64,000 bases of DNA from Halocaridina rubra (GCA_037179515.1 JAXCGZ010020867.1:1-64000); one strand, 5' to 3'. Shown: positions 1 to 55,400, counted from the first letter of the stretch. Program-made: numbers and translations. Notes: generated by a model not told the origin, from the sequence alone.

Positions 1-2990
1 ATAACACTGTGTGGTAAAATGAATGATTAGATGAAGAAAATATTTTCTTTATTTTTATAAATACTGATACAATAATGTAAATCAATTCATATCAAATATA
101 TATTTTAAATGGCCACGTAATAGCAAAGAACATTATACATAAGATTCCTCAAAGATTACCCAGTGTTTCATGTTTTCCAGGCATTATTTAAGATTAAAAA
201 GAAAAACTATCTCTCCTATTTAAACTATTATGTCATCTGCAAAGCATTTTTAAGAACATTCGCATAAATTTAATATCTGAAAACAAAAATACGCCATGGT
301 TCAAATAGACATAATTTGCCAATATCAATGCTTGAGGAAATTTTCAAAATTGTTTGTTTTAATGAAGATCATCAATTATAGAAGCAACTGTGCATAAAAG
401 GAATAAATAGTTAACATCAAATGTGAATATGTACTAGTAGATAGAATAAGATAACAGAAAATAATCATACACATCATTATTTTGAAAAAAATTACATCCA
501 GGAAGTAACAAAAACCCACAGATATCCCCAATGCTCTAGCAATTAATATAATCACCAAAAAGTATAGCTCTTTATTTTGCTGACTGCAAGCTTTGTGCAC
601 AATTATTACTCACAATTTCACAGTACTAATACAAAGTATCTTTATAAAATAAAGACCATATAAAAATAAAGAACTATCATTATATAAAAGTTACATATAT
701 TACATCATAAAAATGATGTAAGATATGCATATTTCTTGAAAAAGTTGTCAGCGATAAAATGCTTGTCATAAGCTGTACCCAGATTCGGCGATAAACAGGA
801 ACATCTATCAGGCAAATTGCTAATTTGACAGGCTATCACCCAAAATATTAATATGTTACATGCAGAACCATGTAATAAGCAAGGTAAATGGCAAAAACTT
901 GAAAATTCCATAACAATGCAACAGAGCAACACAACAAGCATATATTTAAAGCCCGACTTCCAAAGACAATTTCACAGTACACCTGTACAACCTTCATTTT
1001 TCTGTGTACTTATATAGTAGACAAAGCTAAAAGGGCTAGGATACATCTTATATCTGTAGTGATTTTCCATCATTCCTAGTGACTTCAAAACTGTGTCGAG
1101 GTGACTCTGTCACCTCGACACTATTTTGAAGTTACTAGCCCTGTATCTTACAGTGCTAGTAAAAACTAAACACGAAACGACTCTCTTACAGTTAGTATAA
1201 AATGTAAAATCTAGTCTTATGAAGCAAATGACTAGATATTAACTAATATAAAGTGCAGCATATTTTGGCTAGTAATACATCATACGGGTGAAAAATCTGA
1301 AAATCAGTAGATGGCAACTTTCACTTTTACAGAATAAACAACCAGGGACTATGGTATATAAAGATCGAATTTTAAAGTAAATTTAACCTCCCTGTTTCAA
1401 CTAACAACTCGAACTGCTATTTTGATTGTATTTCAAGTAGAAACAACACTTATTCATATATTTTTTGTAACTCTTCCCAAGTTATATAAGCAGTATGTAT
1501 ATATGCTTCGTATTATGATCATACTTCTAGCTCTGTTAATAAAGTATGGAATATGTCTAAACAGCCACAAAAGGCAGAAATCACTTAAATTTACGAGTAA
1601 ATAGTCTTCAGGTCTTGTTAAGAAGGTAATAATTTTCGCAGTCAGTATGCTCTAACTGATTTAAAGTGTTTTCGTTGCAGCTGAACTGCTCCAACAGTCT
1701 AAAAAAAAATACAAGAAAAATACGGTAATACCAATGGTGAAAGCAAGAAACTTCTTTGTTTGTGAAACATGGATTAAGTTACATGGAAATACATTAATTA
1801 TTCTACAAGGATTTTGAAGAACACACTTATCTTGGACGGACAAATTTACAGTTCAATATGCATCGAGAATACCAAGCTGAAATTCTGATGGATTATTTTA
1901 GCACTAAAGTAAGTATCACACAACATCTATTATATAAAATCACACTTTTGAAAGTTATAAGTGTCTGCAGTCCTTATTAAATATACCTTGATGAAGTTTT
2001 CAATGTTATGAACCCTAATGGTAGAGTTATCTATTGCAGTATAGTACAATAATCGAAAAAGAAGTTTTTCTGCATTGGAGAGGTATGAGAGATGGATTAA
2101 AAGCTTAAAATAATTTTGAGCCAGTAAATAGGGTTAATATGAAATAATATCTCCATCAAGTTTGCATGTCTGCTTAAACAATGTCTATACAATTATGGAA
2201 TATAAAAGATGTCAGCATATACACAAACACAGACTTTACTGGAAAGGCATATATACAAATAAAACAGACTATTGTGCTGGCAATAGTTATGCAAAAAATA
2301 CAAATGACATCAGCACTGATGCAGTGATTCATGAGGCACAAGACAGCACAAAATATAAGAACCACTGCCACTATCGAAAACTGTAGTAAAATATATTGTT
2401 CTTAGCTAATATGAATTGCAAATCTGAAGATATGACTCACTACAACAAAGATACAGGATAAACATTAACATTTAATCAATAACTTAGAAAAAAAATTAAT
2501 GATTCTCAGCTCCTTGATATCCTTACAATGCACTGGAATAGATAATTCCCCAAGGAATTATATTACCACTTCCTTGAAAGTTTCAAGGTGAAAAAAAATA
2601 TTACATAAATATATTTCAGTTATACACTGCTAGGTAAGAGTGTCAAATGATATGCCCTGTGTTCAAAATAGTGATAGATTTAAATTGTATATTTAAGAAA
2701 TTGCATGATTGTCAAATTATTAATCTTAAAATAACAATTTCATGCCCTTCATGTATGAGGTTCATAAGCACTGATTAGAGAAAATATAAGTGAGCAAGAT
2801 AACAAAAATATAAAATTTTTCTCAACTGGTTATGGTCGAAAATAAGAAATCTGATACTTGAAGTAGTAATAAAATATACATTTCACTTTGCTTTGGATAT
2901 CAAATGTACATAACAATATCCTACAATTATATCCTGATAGGATTACAGTATTAGAAAAATAGGAAGGCCATTGAGGTTGTATTTACAAAA
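1..2990. other. Gene-free flank downstream of M6PR
   Basis: AT-rich sequence with no exon, RNA gene or transposon protein that I can recognise on either strand. The short open frames here have no family resemblance. The only structured piece is the hairpin at 1076-1138. It lies 3' of the M6PR-like gene and may hold intergenic sequence or distal 3'UTR. Confidence 0.5.
1076..1138. repeat. Near-perfect 30-bp inverted repeat (hairpin, 3-nt loop)
   Basis: Two 30-base arms match at about 27 of 30 positions around a 3-base TCT loop. The inner 13 bp (GTGTCGAGGTGAC and its complement) are perfect, and both ends read CTAG. The loop is too short for a typical pre-miRNA, so a foldback or MITE remnant is more likely. 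Confidence 0.75.
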
Positions 2991-2992
2991 AA

Positions 2993-3039
2993 GAGAGAGA
3001 GAGAGAGAGAGTGTGTGCATGTGTTTGTCTGTGTGTGCG

Positions 3040-3116
<77 letters not shown>
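2993..3116. repeat. Compound microsatellite (GA)n-(GT)n-(TA)n
   Basis: About 19 bp of GA repeat, a degenerate GT-rich stretch, then about 75 bp of pure TA. Confidence 0.95.
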
Positions 3117-3120
<4 letters not shown>

Positions 3121-3576
3121 CAAACATTACTTCACAAAAACCAGATAAAATTTATAAAAACAATAATCTGAACATTATAAACTAAAGCATATGTACTCTC
3201 ACTTCTAAACTTACAACACTAGATGTGAACACCTATTACACTAATGAATACTGAGACTGCCGGGAATATCACCAAAACAGCTCAAAGTACGACAAGATTT
3301 TGATATGCAGTAAACAATAAAGAAGAAAGTGTTAAAACATGAAAAGTATTGTCAGAAGAGACCTGGAAAACCTAGGAACACAATGTAATGACTAGCACAA
3401 GATCTAATTTGCAAAGATTTTCAGTGTCAAGAAAAGTTTGCCAAAAGCTAAATAAGCTCCTACAAATCGTTAAAGCATTGTTAAGGTCACTTCGACTGTA
3501 CGAGCAACTTGTTACAACTGTAGAGGTCATTACAGCTGCATGTGCATGTCGCTACCTTTTTAACTTTAGTTTTTAA

Positions 3577-3820
3577 CATTATGTGCATACATAATAGTGC
3601 AATTTTTGTATTTCTCTAAGTAAACAACTTGGTATATCATACTTAAAAGGTTATGCTTCAAATCTTGATCACTAGTATTGGTTCAAAAAGAATACTTACA
3701 TTATGTGCATACATGATAGTGCAATTTTTGTATTTCTCTAAGTAAACAACTTGGTATATCATACTTAAAAGGTTATGCTTCAAATCTTGATCACTAGTAT
3801 TGGCTCAAAAAGAATACTTA
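3577..3820. repeat. Tandem duplication, period about 122 bp
   Basis: Two head-to-tail copies start near 3577 and 3699. Each begins with ATTATGTGCATACAT and ends with AAAAAGAATACTTA. By eye they differ at only two positions (ataatagtg/atgatagtg and ttggttc/ttggctc), so the duplication is recent. Confidence 0.9.
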
Positions 3821-4100
3821 ATGAAAAGTCATAAAGTATAAACAAAATTACTTGCATAAAACATTACAGACATTCATTTTTATTTAATTCACTACGTAAA
3901 ATACTTCTTGAAATGTATAATATAAATTACAGTTTCTAGTGACACAATTATGATAAACAGCCTTGTTTTCATGAACCACAAGTTACATCTACTATAAATA
4001 AGCAATGACAATTAGGTTTTATCATAATGTTACCTTCAATTTCAGTAAGACACTATGAGTATACGGTTATGCATTTACAATGCCTTCCTTTATGAGTACA

Positions 4101-4102
<2 letters not shown>

Positions 4103-4177
<75 letters not shown>

Positions 4178-4347
4178 TGTATGTATGTATGTATGTATGT
4201 ATGTATGTATGTATGTATGTATGTATGTATGTATGTATGTATGTATGTATGTATGTATGTATGTATGTATGTATGTATGTATGTATGTATGTATGTATGT
4301 ATGTATGTATGTATGTATGTATGTATGTATGTATGTATGTATGTATG

Positions 4348-4432
<85 letters not shown>
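4103..4432. repeat. Compound microsatellite (AT)n-(ATGT)n-(AT)n
   Basis: About 48 bp of AT, about 50 copies of the ATGT tetramer (4151-4353), then about 80 bp of AT. It starts 63 bp past the M6PR stop codon on the minus strand, so it probably lies in the M6PR 3'UTR. Open frames read through it are artefacts. Confidence 0.97.
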
Positions 4433-4435
<3 letters not shown>

Positions 4436-4495
4436 TTTACTTCACTTCAAAGAAAATAAATATATATACTTGTAAGAAGCTCATTAATTAATGAT

Positions 4496-45039
<40,544 letters not shown>

Positions 45040-45188
45040 GATGCCTTTCGTAAATGCCACTGTCAACTACTGGAAAAACAGCTGCGCCACTGAATAGCTT
45101 CTTTTTCCTGCCAACTTCGAAGATAATTGCCATGAGATAATATTCTACCTGCCAAACTTAGACCATAAGAGAATTGTAAAGTTTCTAT

Positions 45189-45601
<413 letters not shown>

Positions 45602-45716
45602 ACTGTACTTTGCTTAATCCATCCATCGATATAAATAATAATTTTCATTAAAGTATTCGGTAAATGGTCACTTACACAGCCCAATGAAGGAAAGTAAATA
45701 CAAAATTCTGAGAATA

Positions 45717-46146
<430 letters not shown>

Positions 46147-46147
<1 letters not shown>

Positions 46148-47712
46148 CCACAGAGGTATGCAAAGCGCTGATAGAGTTAGATGTCCATAAAGCTACAGGT
46201 CCTGATGATATATCCCCTCATGTACTTAAAAACTGCGCAAACTCAATATCAGTGGCATTAAGTATCATATATATAAAGTCACTGGAGTCAGGGGAGATTC
46301 CAAGATGCTGGAAACAAGCAAACGTGATACCTAACTTCAAAAAGGGAAGGAGAGATACGGCTCTAAACTATAGACCAGTTTCCTTGACCAGCATAGTTTG
46401 CAAAGTTATGGAGAAACTACTATGGAAAAATATCTCTCTTCACTTGGAATCCTACAACTTTTTGTCAGTGAAACAACATGGCTTCAGAGAAGGTAGATCA
46501 ACAGTAACAAACTTATTAGAACTTTATGATGAGGTAAACCGAATCTTACAGGAAAGAGAGGGCTGGGCAGATTGCATATTCCTAGACTTCCAGAAAGCGT
46601 TTGACACTGTTCCACATGGGAGAATTATTAGGAAGCTGTAAGCAATGGCTAGAATAGGTGGAAATGTCTTGGAATGGATAAAAACTTACTTAGAAGGAAG
46701 GGAACAGAGGGTTAGAGTAAGACACTCAGTGTTTGAATGGAGAAGAGTTTGTAGTGGAGTTCCACAGGGTTCAGTTTTAGGGCCACTTTTATTCCTTGTA
46801 TATGTAAATGACCTACCAGAGTCTGCAAATTCATTCATGAAAATGTTTGCAGATGATGCAAAGATTGTGAAGAAAGTAGGAAATGAGAACAATGGTAGAG
46901 AACTTCAGAAAGATCTACATAGTCTGCATGAGTGGTCAGAAAAGTGTCTAATGAAATTCATTACTTCAAAATGTAAGGTAATGAGAATGGGTACAAGTGC
47001 AAGAAGGCCCAAGCTTGGCTAGTCGGAGGCTGGAGTACAACTTCAAGAGACAGAAAATGAGAGAGATCTGAAAGTAAACATACTGGCAGATTTGTCTCCA
47101 GAAATACATATAAATGGCATAGTAAGGGCAACATATGCTTTCTTATCAAATGTAAAGGTAGCCTTCAGGCACATGGACAAGGAAATGTTGAGAAATATTT
47201 ATGTAACCTATGTGAGGCCAAACCTTGAATATTCAGCCCCTTTTAGGAATCCGCACTTGAAAAAGCACATAGCTAAGCTTGAAAAAGTTCAAAGACATTC
47301 CACGAAACTGGTGCCAGAAATATGCAATCTCAGTTATGATGAGATGCTGAGGGAATTAAACTTACCATCACTCGAAGCTAGAAGATTGAGGGGGGGATAT
47401 GGTGACAGTTTAAATTTCTTCATGATTATGATAGAGTGGAGAGGGATCGATATTTTGATAAGGCTGGTTCTAGAACCAGAGGTCATACTTTGAAGCTAAG
47501 TAAGAAAACTTCTTTGCAGGATGTAAGGAAATACTTTTTCAGTACAAGAGTAGTTGAATATTTGAATTGGCTAAGCGAGGAGGTAGTTAATGATATATCA
47601 AACCATAGTTTTAAAGACAGGTATGATAAGTATCACTAAGTAGAAAATGGAAGCGATCAGGAGATGGGAAGATACGAGCTTTGGGCTCTTTCCCGCAAAC
47701 ACAATTAGGTAA
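46147..47712 (+). mobile_element. CR1/jockey-superfamily LINE, 5'-truncated and decayed
   Basis: Same family as the minus-strand copy at 48480-51860. It starts inside the reverse transcriptase ([20 protein letters not shown]). Blocks are [53 protein letters not shown] and FADDAK. Lesions are a TAA at 46639 replacing a glutamine codon, a TAG near 47020 replacing Tyr, and a frameshift near 47390. The 3' part ends [14 protein letters not shown] and a 3'UTR with GGTAATCAC. Confidence 0.9.
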
Positions 47713-47714
47713 TC

Positions 47715-48310
<596 letters not shown>

Positions 48311-48552
48311 AAGTGGGAAAAGATGTATATAATTTTATATTGAGAGTAAGTATAATGTGAAATCAAAATTTATATATTTCGAAATTTCAGTCCTTTGCAA
48401 ATGAAAATTTCGCACTCTTATACAGAGTTGAGCTCTTCATTATTGTACTGATATAGTGGTGAGGTGATTACGTAATTGATTACCTAATTGTGTTTACGGG
48501 AAAGAGCCCAAAGCTCGTATCTTCCCGTCTCCTGATCGCTTCCATTTTATAC

Positions 48553-50451
48553 TTAGTCATACTTATCATACCTGTCCTTAAAACTATGGATTGAGATAGC
48601 ATTAACTACCTCCTCGCTTAGCCAATTCCAATTATCAACTACTCTTACACTGAAAAAGTATTTCCTTACATCCTGCAAAGAACTTTTCTTACGAAGCTTC
48701 AAACTATGACCTCTAGTTCTAGAGACAGCCATATCAAAATATCGATCCCTATCCACTCTATCATAACCATGAAGGAATTTAAAGACTGTCACCATATCCC
48801 CCCTCACTCTTCTAGCTTCGAGTGATGGTAAGTCTAATTCCCTCAGCCTCTCATCATAACTGAGATTGCGTATTTCTGGCACCAGTTTCGTGGCATGTCT
48901 TTGAACTTTTTCAAGCTTAGCTATGTGCTTTTTCAAGTGCGGATTCCAAAAGGGGGCTGCATATTCGAGTTTTGGCCTCACATAGGTTGCATAAATATTT
49001 CTGAACATTTCCTTGTCCATGTGCCTGAAGGCTACCCTTACATTTGATAAGAATGCATATGCTGCCCTTACTATGCCCTTTATATGTATTTCTGGAGACA
49101 AATCTGCCAGTATTTTTACTCCTAGATCTCTCTCATTTTCTGTCTCTTGAAGTTGTACTCCAGCCACCGAGTAGTCAAGCTTGGGCCTTCTTGCACTTGT
49201 ACCCATTCTCATTACCTTACATTTTGAAGTATTGAATTTCATTAGCCACTTTTCTGACCACTCATGCAGATTATTTAGATCCTCCTGAAGTTCTCTACCA
49301 TTGTTCTCGTTTTTTACTTTCTTCACAATCTTTGCATCATCTGCAAACATATTCATGAATGAATTTAGGTCATTTACATATACAAGGAACAGAAGTGGCC
49401 CTAAAACTGAACCCTGTGGAACTCCACTACTAACTCTTCTCCATTCAGACACTGAGTGTCTTATTCTAACCCTCTGTTCCCTTCCTTCTAAGTAAGTTTT
49501 TATCCATTCCAAAACATTTCCACCTATTCTAGCCATTGATTGCAGCTTCCTAATAAGTCTCCCATGTGGAACAGTGTCAAACGCTTTCTGGAAGTCTAGG
49601 AATATGCAATCTGCCCAGCCCTCTCTTTCCTGTAAGATTTGGCTTACCTCATCATAAAATTCTAATAAGTTTGTTACTGTTGATCTATCTTCTCTGAAGC
49701 CATGTTGCCTCACTGACAAAAAGTTGAAGGATTCCAAGTGAAGAGAGATATGTTTCCTTAGTAGTTTCTCCATAACTTTGCAAACTATGCTGGTCAAGGA
49801 AACTGGTCTATAGTTCAGAGCCGTATCTCTCCTTCCCTTTTTGAAGATAGGTATCACATTTGCTTGTTTCCAGCATCTTGGAATCTCCCCCGACTCCAGT
49901 GACTCCTTAAATATGATACTTAGTGCCACTGATATTGTGTTTGCGCATTTTTTAAGCACATGAGGGGATATGTCATCAGGACCTGTAGCTTTATGAACAT
50001 CTAAATCCATCAGCGCTTTGCATACCTCTGTGGCTGTAAGGTTGATGTTCTCTAATACCGGCCCTTGAGCTTCTATCACTGCAATCTGAGGGGGTGGGGT
50101 ATTTTCTACTGTAAATACTGACTGAAAATCCTTGTTCAATTCTTTGCAGATCTCTTCATCCGTCTCAGTGATGCTTCCATCCGCTCTCTTTAGCCTTAAA
50201 ACCTGTTCTTTTATCTTCAGTTTTCCTCTGATAAAGCTGTGGAAAAGCTTGGGATTTTCTTTAGCCTTCCTGGTGATGTCCCTCTCATAGTCTCTCTCTG
50301 CCTCTCTCCTTTTACTTAGGTAGTCATTTCTTGCTCTTTTGTAGGTTTGCCAGGCATTTATGTTTTTTTCTCCTCCTATACCTTTTGCAGCATTTGTCTC
50401 TCCACTCCTTAGCTCTTTTACACCCATTATCGAACCATTTCTCTCTGGCAT
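48553..50451 (-). pseudogene. LINE reverse transcriptase, 632 codons open
   Basis: The full palm is present: [70 protein letters not shown] and the catalytic FADDAK, then thumb and C-terminal domains to KDRYDKYD-stop. No internal stop over 1.9 kb. A small deletion removes the residues after NDL that the other copy keeps (PESA). The enzyme domain may be intact, but the element as a whole is broken upstream. Confidence 0.9.
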
Positions 50452-50935
50452 GAATTACACCTACTTTGGTGACAGGTATGCAGCAATCTACTATCTTCCC
50501 ATATTTCTCACAAAAGATGTCATACATTTCTTGTACAGATTTGTTGTAAAATAAGGTTCTCCAGTCAATAACTGCAAAAAGCTCATTCATTTTGATGTAA
50601 TCTCCTTTCGGATAGTTCCTCCTCATGTCCTCAGTTCCTCTACTCTCAGGAAGAATATCTTCAATGATATACTCCATCAACAACACACAGTGGTCACTCT
50701 TTCCAATTGGTGGTTCATACTCAATTTTTTCAATATCCAACACATTATCTGTGAACACTAGATCAAGTAGTGATGGCTCATCCCCACCCCTGGCCCTTGT
50801 TGGTTCCATTACATGTTGGTGTAGGAAATTCCCTTGTACGCAATCTAGGAATCTTGCCCCAAATGAGTCCTCACCACTGTGTGGGTCAAGATTTATCCAA
50901 TCTATCTCTTTATGATTAAAGTCTCCCATAATCAA
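50324..50935 (-). pseudogene. LINE AP-endonuclease, second part
   Basis: MGDFNHKEIDW carries the catalytic Asp-Asn pair. SLLDLVFTD and GKSDHCVL carry the catalytic Ser-Asp-His. So the endonuclease active-site residues are all present across the two frames. A second frameshift in an A-run near 50375 separates it from the reverse transcriptase frame (NAWQTYKRARNDYLSKRRE). Confidence 0.85.
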
Positions 50936-51363
50936 AATCCTACATTTTTTCCCCGTGCCATGTTAACAACTGAGTTTATGACTTCAATAGTACCTATATG
51001 ACTTTCCTCATAAACTTCAAGCCTATTTTGGTTCCTTGGTGGGTTGTATACAACAGTTATTATAATGCTCTCTGACCCAGTATTTATGCGAGCAACAAGA
51101 AATTCCTTGAACTCACTTTCTATAGCCAAGTTTATTTCTTCAACTTGAATCCTTTCACTTATGAGCAGTACTATCTCTCCACCAGTCCTCTCAGATCTTT
51201 CAACCCTTAGTATTCTGAAGCCCTTAGGAAAAACTGTGACACTGTTTATGTCCTCACTCAACTTAGTCTCTGTAATTGCTACTATATCTGCCTTACTGTT
51301 GTGAATCCTATCTTTTAATTCTACTGCCTTACCAGCTAATCCATCAGCATTTGTGTATAACAA
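50932..51363 (-). pseudogene. LINE AP-endonuclease, first part
   Basis: LLYTNADGLAGKAVELKDRI, ADIVAITETKLSEDI and VVYNPPRNQNRL are the endonuclease N-terminal blocks, with the catalytic Glu in ITETKL. The frame is broken at a run of six A (GGGGAAAAAATG), after which the next frame continues LIMGDFNHKEIDW. Confidence 0.85.
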
Positions 51364-51471
51364 TCTTAATGAGGCCCCATCCCCTGATCTTCTGTCATTA
51401 TCTTCTTTATCTCCCCTTTGTCTAGAAGAACTCTGTAATGAAAATTTTTCTTCTCTTCTTCATTTCTTTCA

Positions 51472-51855
51472 TCATTTAACCTTCTTGCCTCTTGCAACAA
51501 GTTTTTTTATCTTTCCCATCTCTTCCTGTGTTCTGTACCGTCTAATGAACACTTCTTTGAATTCTTGAAGGTCTTTTAGACTTTTTTTTCTCAACAATAT
51601 TTCCCTACATGTTTCCCCTCTCTGAAAGGTTACTTTTGTTGGTCTCGACTTTCCTTCCCTAGAATATTTACCTAGTTGGTGTTTGCTTACAATATCCTCA
51701 GGACCACATACTACTCCAAGCTTTCTTATCAGGTCTACAACCCTAGCTTTATTTTCTTCAAGTCTCCCCTGCCATGGTCCAAATGACTTGCATCTACGAC
51801 ATAAGAGTGGTTCTGTAGTATTGAAATATGGGATAAAGTAAAGATAGCGACTCAC
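51472..51855 (-). pseudogene. LINE N-terminal region
   Basis: 127 codons containing CRRCKSFG, RPTKVTFQRGETCREILLRK and DLQEFKEVFIRRYRTQEEM. This resembles the region before the endonuclease in CR1-like elements, where the end of one product precedes ORF2. A stop follows GKKVK. Confidence 0.6.
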
Positions 51856-52284
51856 ATTGCATTAAATAAATCATTAAATGGCTAGTTTAGGTGTAGTTCG
51901 GTTGAGGTAGGTTAGATGAGTTTAGATCAATGCCTAATCGAACCTATACTAACCTATCAAGACAGGGTTATTTAATGTACTAGGACTCGTTTTCCTTTTT
52001 GATCCGAAATGTAGTTTGTTTTTAGGCAGAGTTGTAGATTTGTAGTAAATCACATTGTCTTTCTTTTCTTTTCAGTAGTATTTCCTTTGAAAAGATTGCT
52101 AGACATAAGCTGACCAACAAACCTTGTGTCCTATATATATAACGGAAGAAGAAGAAGAAGAGGAAGAAATAATAAATAAGTAGATAATAGAGGAGCCGTT
52201 ACAAAGGCTTATCGTCAAAGTACAAGTACCTCAGTGTCTTTGAGCTATTGTAAAGATTGTATTTTTTCGTACTTTTCTTTAATA

Positions 52285-52431
52285 ATGATTAATCATCGTT
52301 ACCTCGCGGAATGTAGCAGTACTTCTCGGAGAGAGTATATTGAAGGGCTACAAAATTTTATCGAGAAGTCTTCCTCTATAATAGAAAAATTCTCCAACAA
52401 TATTGGCTGGTCACCACAAAGAGATCGTCAG
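52285..52431 (+). CDS. SNRNP48: SNRNP48-like exon 1
   Basis: Start ATG at 52285. The longer open frame upstream begins with GTG. It encodes 49 residues ending GWSPQRDRQ at CAG/GTGAGT, phase 0. This is the helical N-terminal segment before the zinc finger. Confidence 0.75.
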
Positions 52432-55400
52432 GTGAGTTTTGTTATGATTATAATACCCCCTTTCCAACCAGTGAAATGAACATTGCCTGTCTAACCTACA
52501 TTGGAAGGTGCCCAAGGTATTGGCATTTCTCATACTACTAGGAAGCCTGTTCCATGTATTAGCTACTCTCTTACCAAACCAATCTTATCAATTTCCTTTC
52601 TGAACCTAAATTTATCAAGTTTAAATCCATTATTTCGAGTTTTGGTTTCATGAATTTTTAAAACTTTATTAATATCACCCTTGTTAATCCCTTTAAACCA
52701 TTTATACACCTTAGTCATATCCCCCCTAACTCTGCGCCTCTCTAGAGAGTGCAGATTAAGTTTTTTTTAGCCAGTCTTGATATGGTAGAATTCTGATGCT
52801 GTGTATCATCTTGATCATTCTTCGCTGCACTCTCCAAGGATTTAATTTCCATCATATAATAGGGTGACCAGAATTGCACAGCATAATCCAGATGGGGCCT
52901 AACTAATGCGAGATAGAGCTGTAAAATAACGTTTTCCATCTTATTGCTAACACTTCTTGAGATAAATCCTAAAATTCTATTTGCTTTATATCTGACCGTA
53001 GTACATTGCTCTCTTGGCTAAAGATTACTACTTACAAGAACTCCTAAATCCCTCTCACCCTGAGAGCTCATGATTTCATGGTTATTTAGCTTATAACTCG
53101 TATTGTCTATTATAGTACCCATTTTTACTACGTTATATTTTTCCTGCTTATCCATTGAAAAAACCTTAATAACAAAATAGAGAGCAATACAATCAATGAG
53201 CAATGTGTTCCTTAATGATGGGTGATCTAACCTAACCTTACCCAATTATTCTATTAATACAGTTCATGAGGTTTTTTTTTGTAAATACTTACTGTTATGC
53301 CCCCCAAAATGAGAATATAAAACCTTAATAACATTTCTAAAACAACTAAAATGCAACAGTATAGAATATCAACTGCATCTTATATAGGGGGTGATATGAC
53401 GTGGTCTAACCTAACCTAATATATAAAATTTCATGAGAGTTTTGCTTAATCGTTACTTTCACGCCCTAGTGAGTGAAAGGATATTCATATATTTATATAT
53501 TTTTTAAAAATTAATATCAATTATCAGTTCTTGCCTACAGTTGTATGTGAACCAACCTAACTACCCTTACCAAACTGGGGGTGTGAAAGTAAGTATATAC
53601 AGTACTTAGTATCATAATATTTATCAAAATCTGGGTTTGTGAGAGCAAACATTTACCGTATGTATATAACAACCCCATTCCTATACTCTTGATATTGATA
53701 ACGTGAAGCTCACTTATTTGCTGCTTGTAATCAAAGGAAGAAGTGAACAAATTGGCAGAGAAATAAATGCAGTTGGGGAAGCCATGGCATACCTCTTGGG
53801 TTATATATGTTTACCATATTATGGGAAAATGTTCCGGTCCATTGATACCCAGTCAGGTTTCTCAAGATCTTAGAAATTTCATTCAATTCCATACCAAAAG
53901 ATCCATTACAGCCATGCTCTGTCAAGGAAAGCTTCACATTGAATGGCTGCCTCTTGAGCAGGGTATTCAGAATCCCGTGACAGAGGTCTCTTTTCATATG
54001 GGAATCATGTGAGAGCATTCATGAAGAATGGAGATTGTTTTCTTTGGCTTACCACATGACCAACAAGGGCCTAGCAGGGATGTAAGAGAATCTTATCTCT
54101 CACTGAAGAGACTCAGACAACATCCCTCACTCTTCATGAATGGTTTATGGGGAAATTGATCATAATTTTGGGATGATAAAACTGACAGTAAAGAAAGTAT
54201 ACTTCCAGTTTCAAAGTCACGTGTTCATCGATCCAACGAAAACTATGAGGAACGTAGAGTTATTGTCACTTTCTCATCTATTAACAGGAACATTCCCTGA
54301 GGCAATCTCGGACATAGCTGAGCAAAAAATATACAGTGGATGCTCTGAGGTAAAGCATGAGATACCACTGGCGACCTATGTAACACACGCTGGTACATCC
54401 CAGTGACCAAATACATTGGTTCATTCCCGGGCTTCAAGACTGGGAACCACAAAATTCTTCTTCCATGTCCTCTCTTTCATTGTCAGTATTTCCCAAGCTT
54501 TTCTGAGATATTCTGAGTTAATCACAAAAACTTCGGTAATAGACCAAGCAGTTGCCTGCTTATATTGACATTTGGTCAGTATGGAGCAATTCAGAAGGAT
54601 CATGCATTGTTATAACAGCTGTTATAGAAACATCGTGCAAAAAAATCATAATGATAAACTATGTGACGTCATGTCTGCTACCGAGCAGGGACTTCATGTG
54701 GCTAGATATCCAATGAACAACCAATACAATAAATTTCTCTTGTGTTGAAAAGTAGGATATATTATGTGTAATAAATCGTATGCAAAGGAAATCAAGAATC
54801 TCCAGGAAGTAAACGAGTTTCTGCTTCATGCAGGAAAGAAAGGACTTTGAGACAAGAATATAGCTGCACAGAAAAATGTACACGACTTCCTGAGATAATC
54901 TGCATCAATGCACATTGCCTTGGGAAAAATATGAGGAAAGAGGGACTCTCAGATCCATCTCTTGTGACAACATTGCTATGGTCCACTGCATAAAAGAGAA
55001 AGCTCATCACGAGCCTTGAAGCAGTGGTTACCTGCATTGAACATACTGTTGTGGGAGAGGAGCATAATAATTCAACATGGGTACTCTCATTGAACATACT
55101 GTTGAGGAAGAGGAGAATGTCAATTCAGCATATCACGTCGAAGAAGCCAAAAACGACTTCTGAGTACATTCTGCCTTGCCAAAGCTGCCTCAAGCCAGAA
55201 TGGTCACTGGACCAAGTGTCACTCAAAGAAGTCAGGGAATTGACTTAGAACCTTCAGGTGGACTTTTTTTACCACAGTAAAATACATGAAACTGAGAGGA
55301 TATGTCTTGTTGATCTGAGACCTTGATTAGAGACTTGCAGCGTACACAACCACTGGAAATCAATCTATATATTTCTTCTGATGAGTACTTTATTGAAAAT

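Larger units (their letters stand above)
48480..51860 (-). mobile_element. CR1/jockey-superfamily LINE, near full-length but frameshifted
   Basis: In order on the minus strand: an N-terminal region (51855-51472), an AP-type endonuclease (51363 to about 50600), a reverse transcriptase (50451-48553) and a short 3'UTR ending GTTTACGGGAAAGAGCCCAA-type sequence (plus strand 48490s). It lies between the divergent M6PR and SNRNP48 genes, and its 5' end is only about 425 bp from the SNRNP48 start codon. Confidence 0.9.

Noticed and set aside
4055..4475. Open frames of MYVCMYVC and YIYIYI repeats (also at 7233-7482, 15081-15739, 20221-20676, 23695-24159, 28653-29132, 40230-40598, 45684-46171 and elsewhere)
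   Set aside because: They are translations of AT or ATGT microsatellites and have no stop codons only because of the repeat. Not genes.
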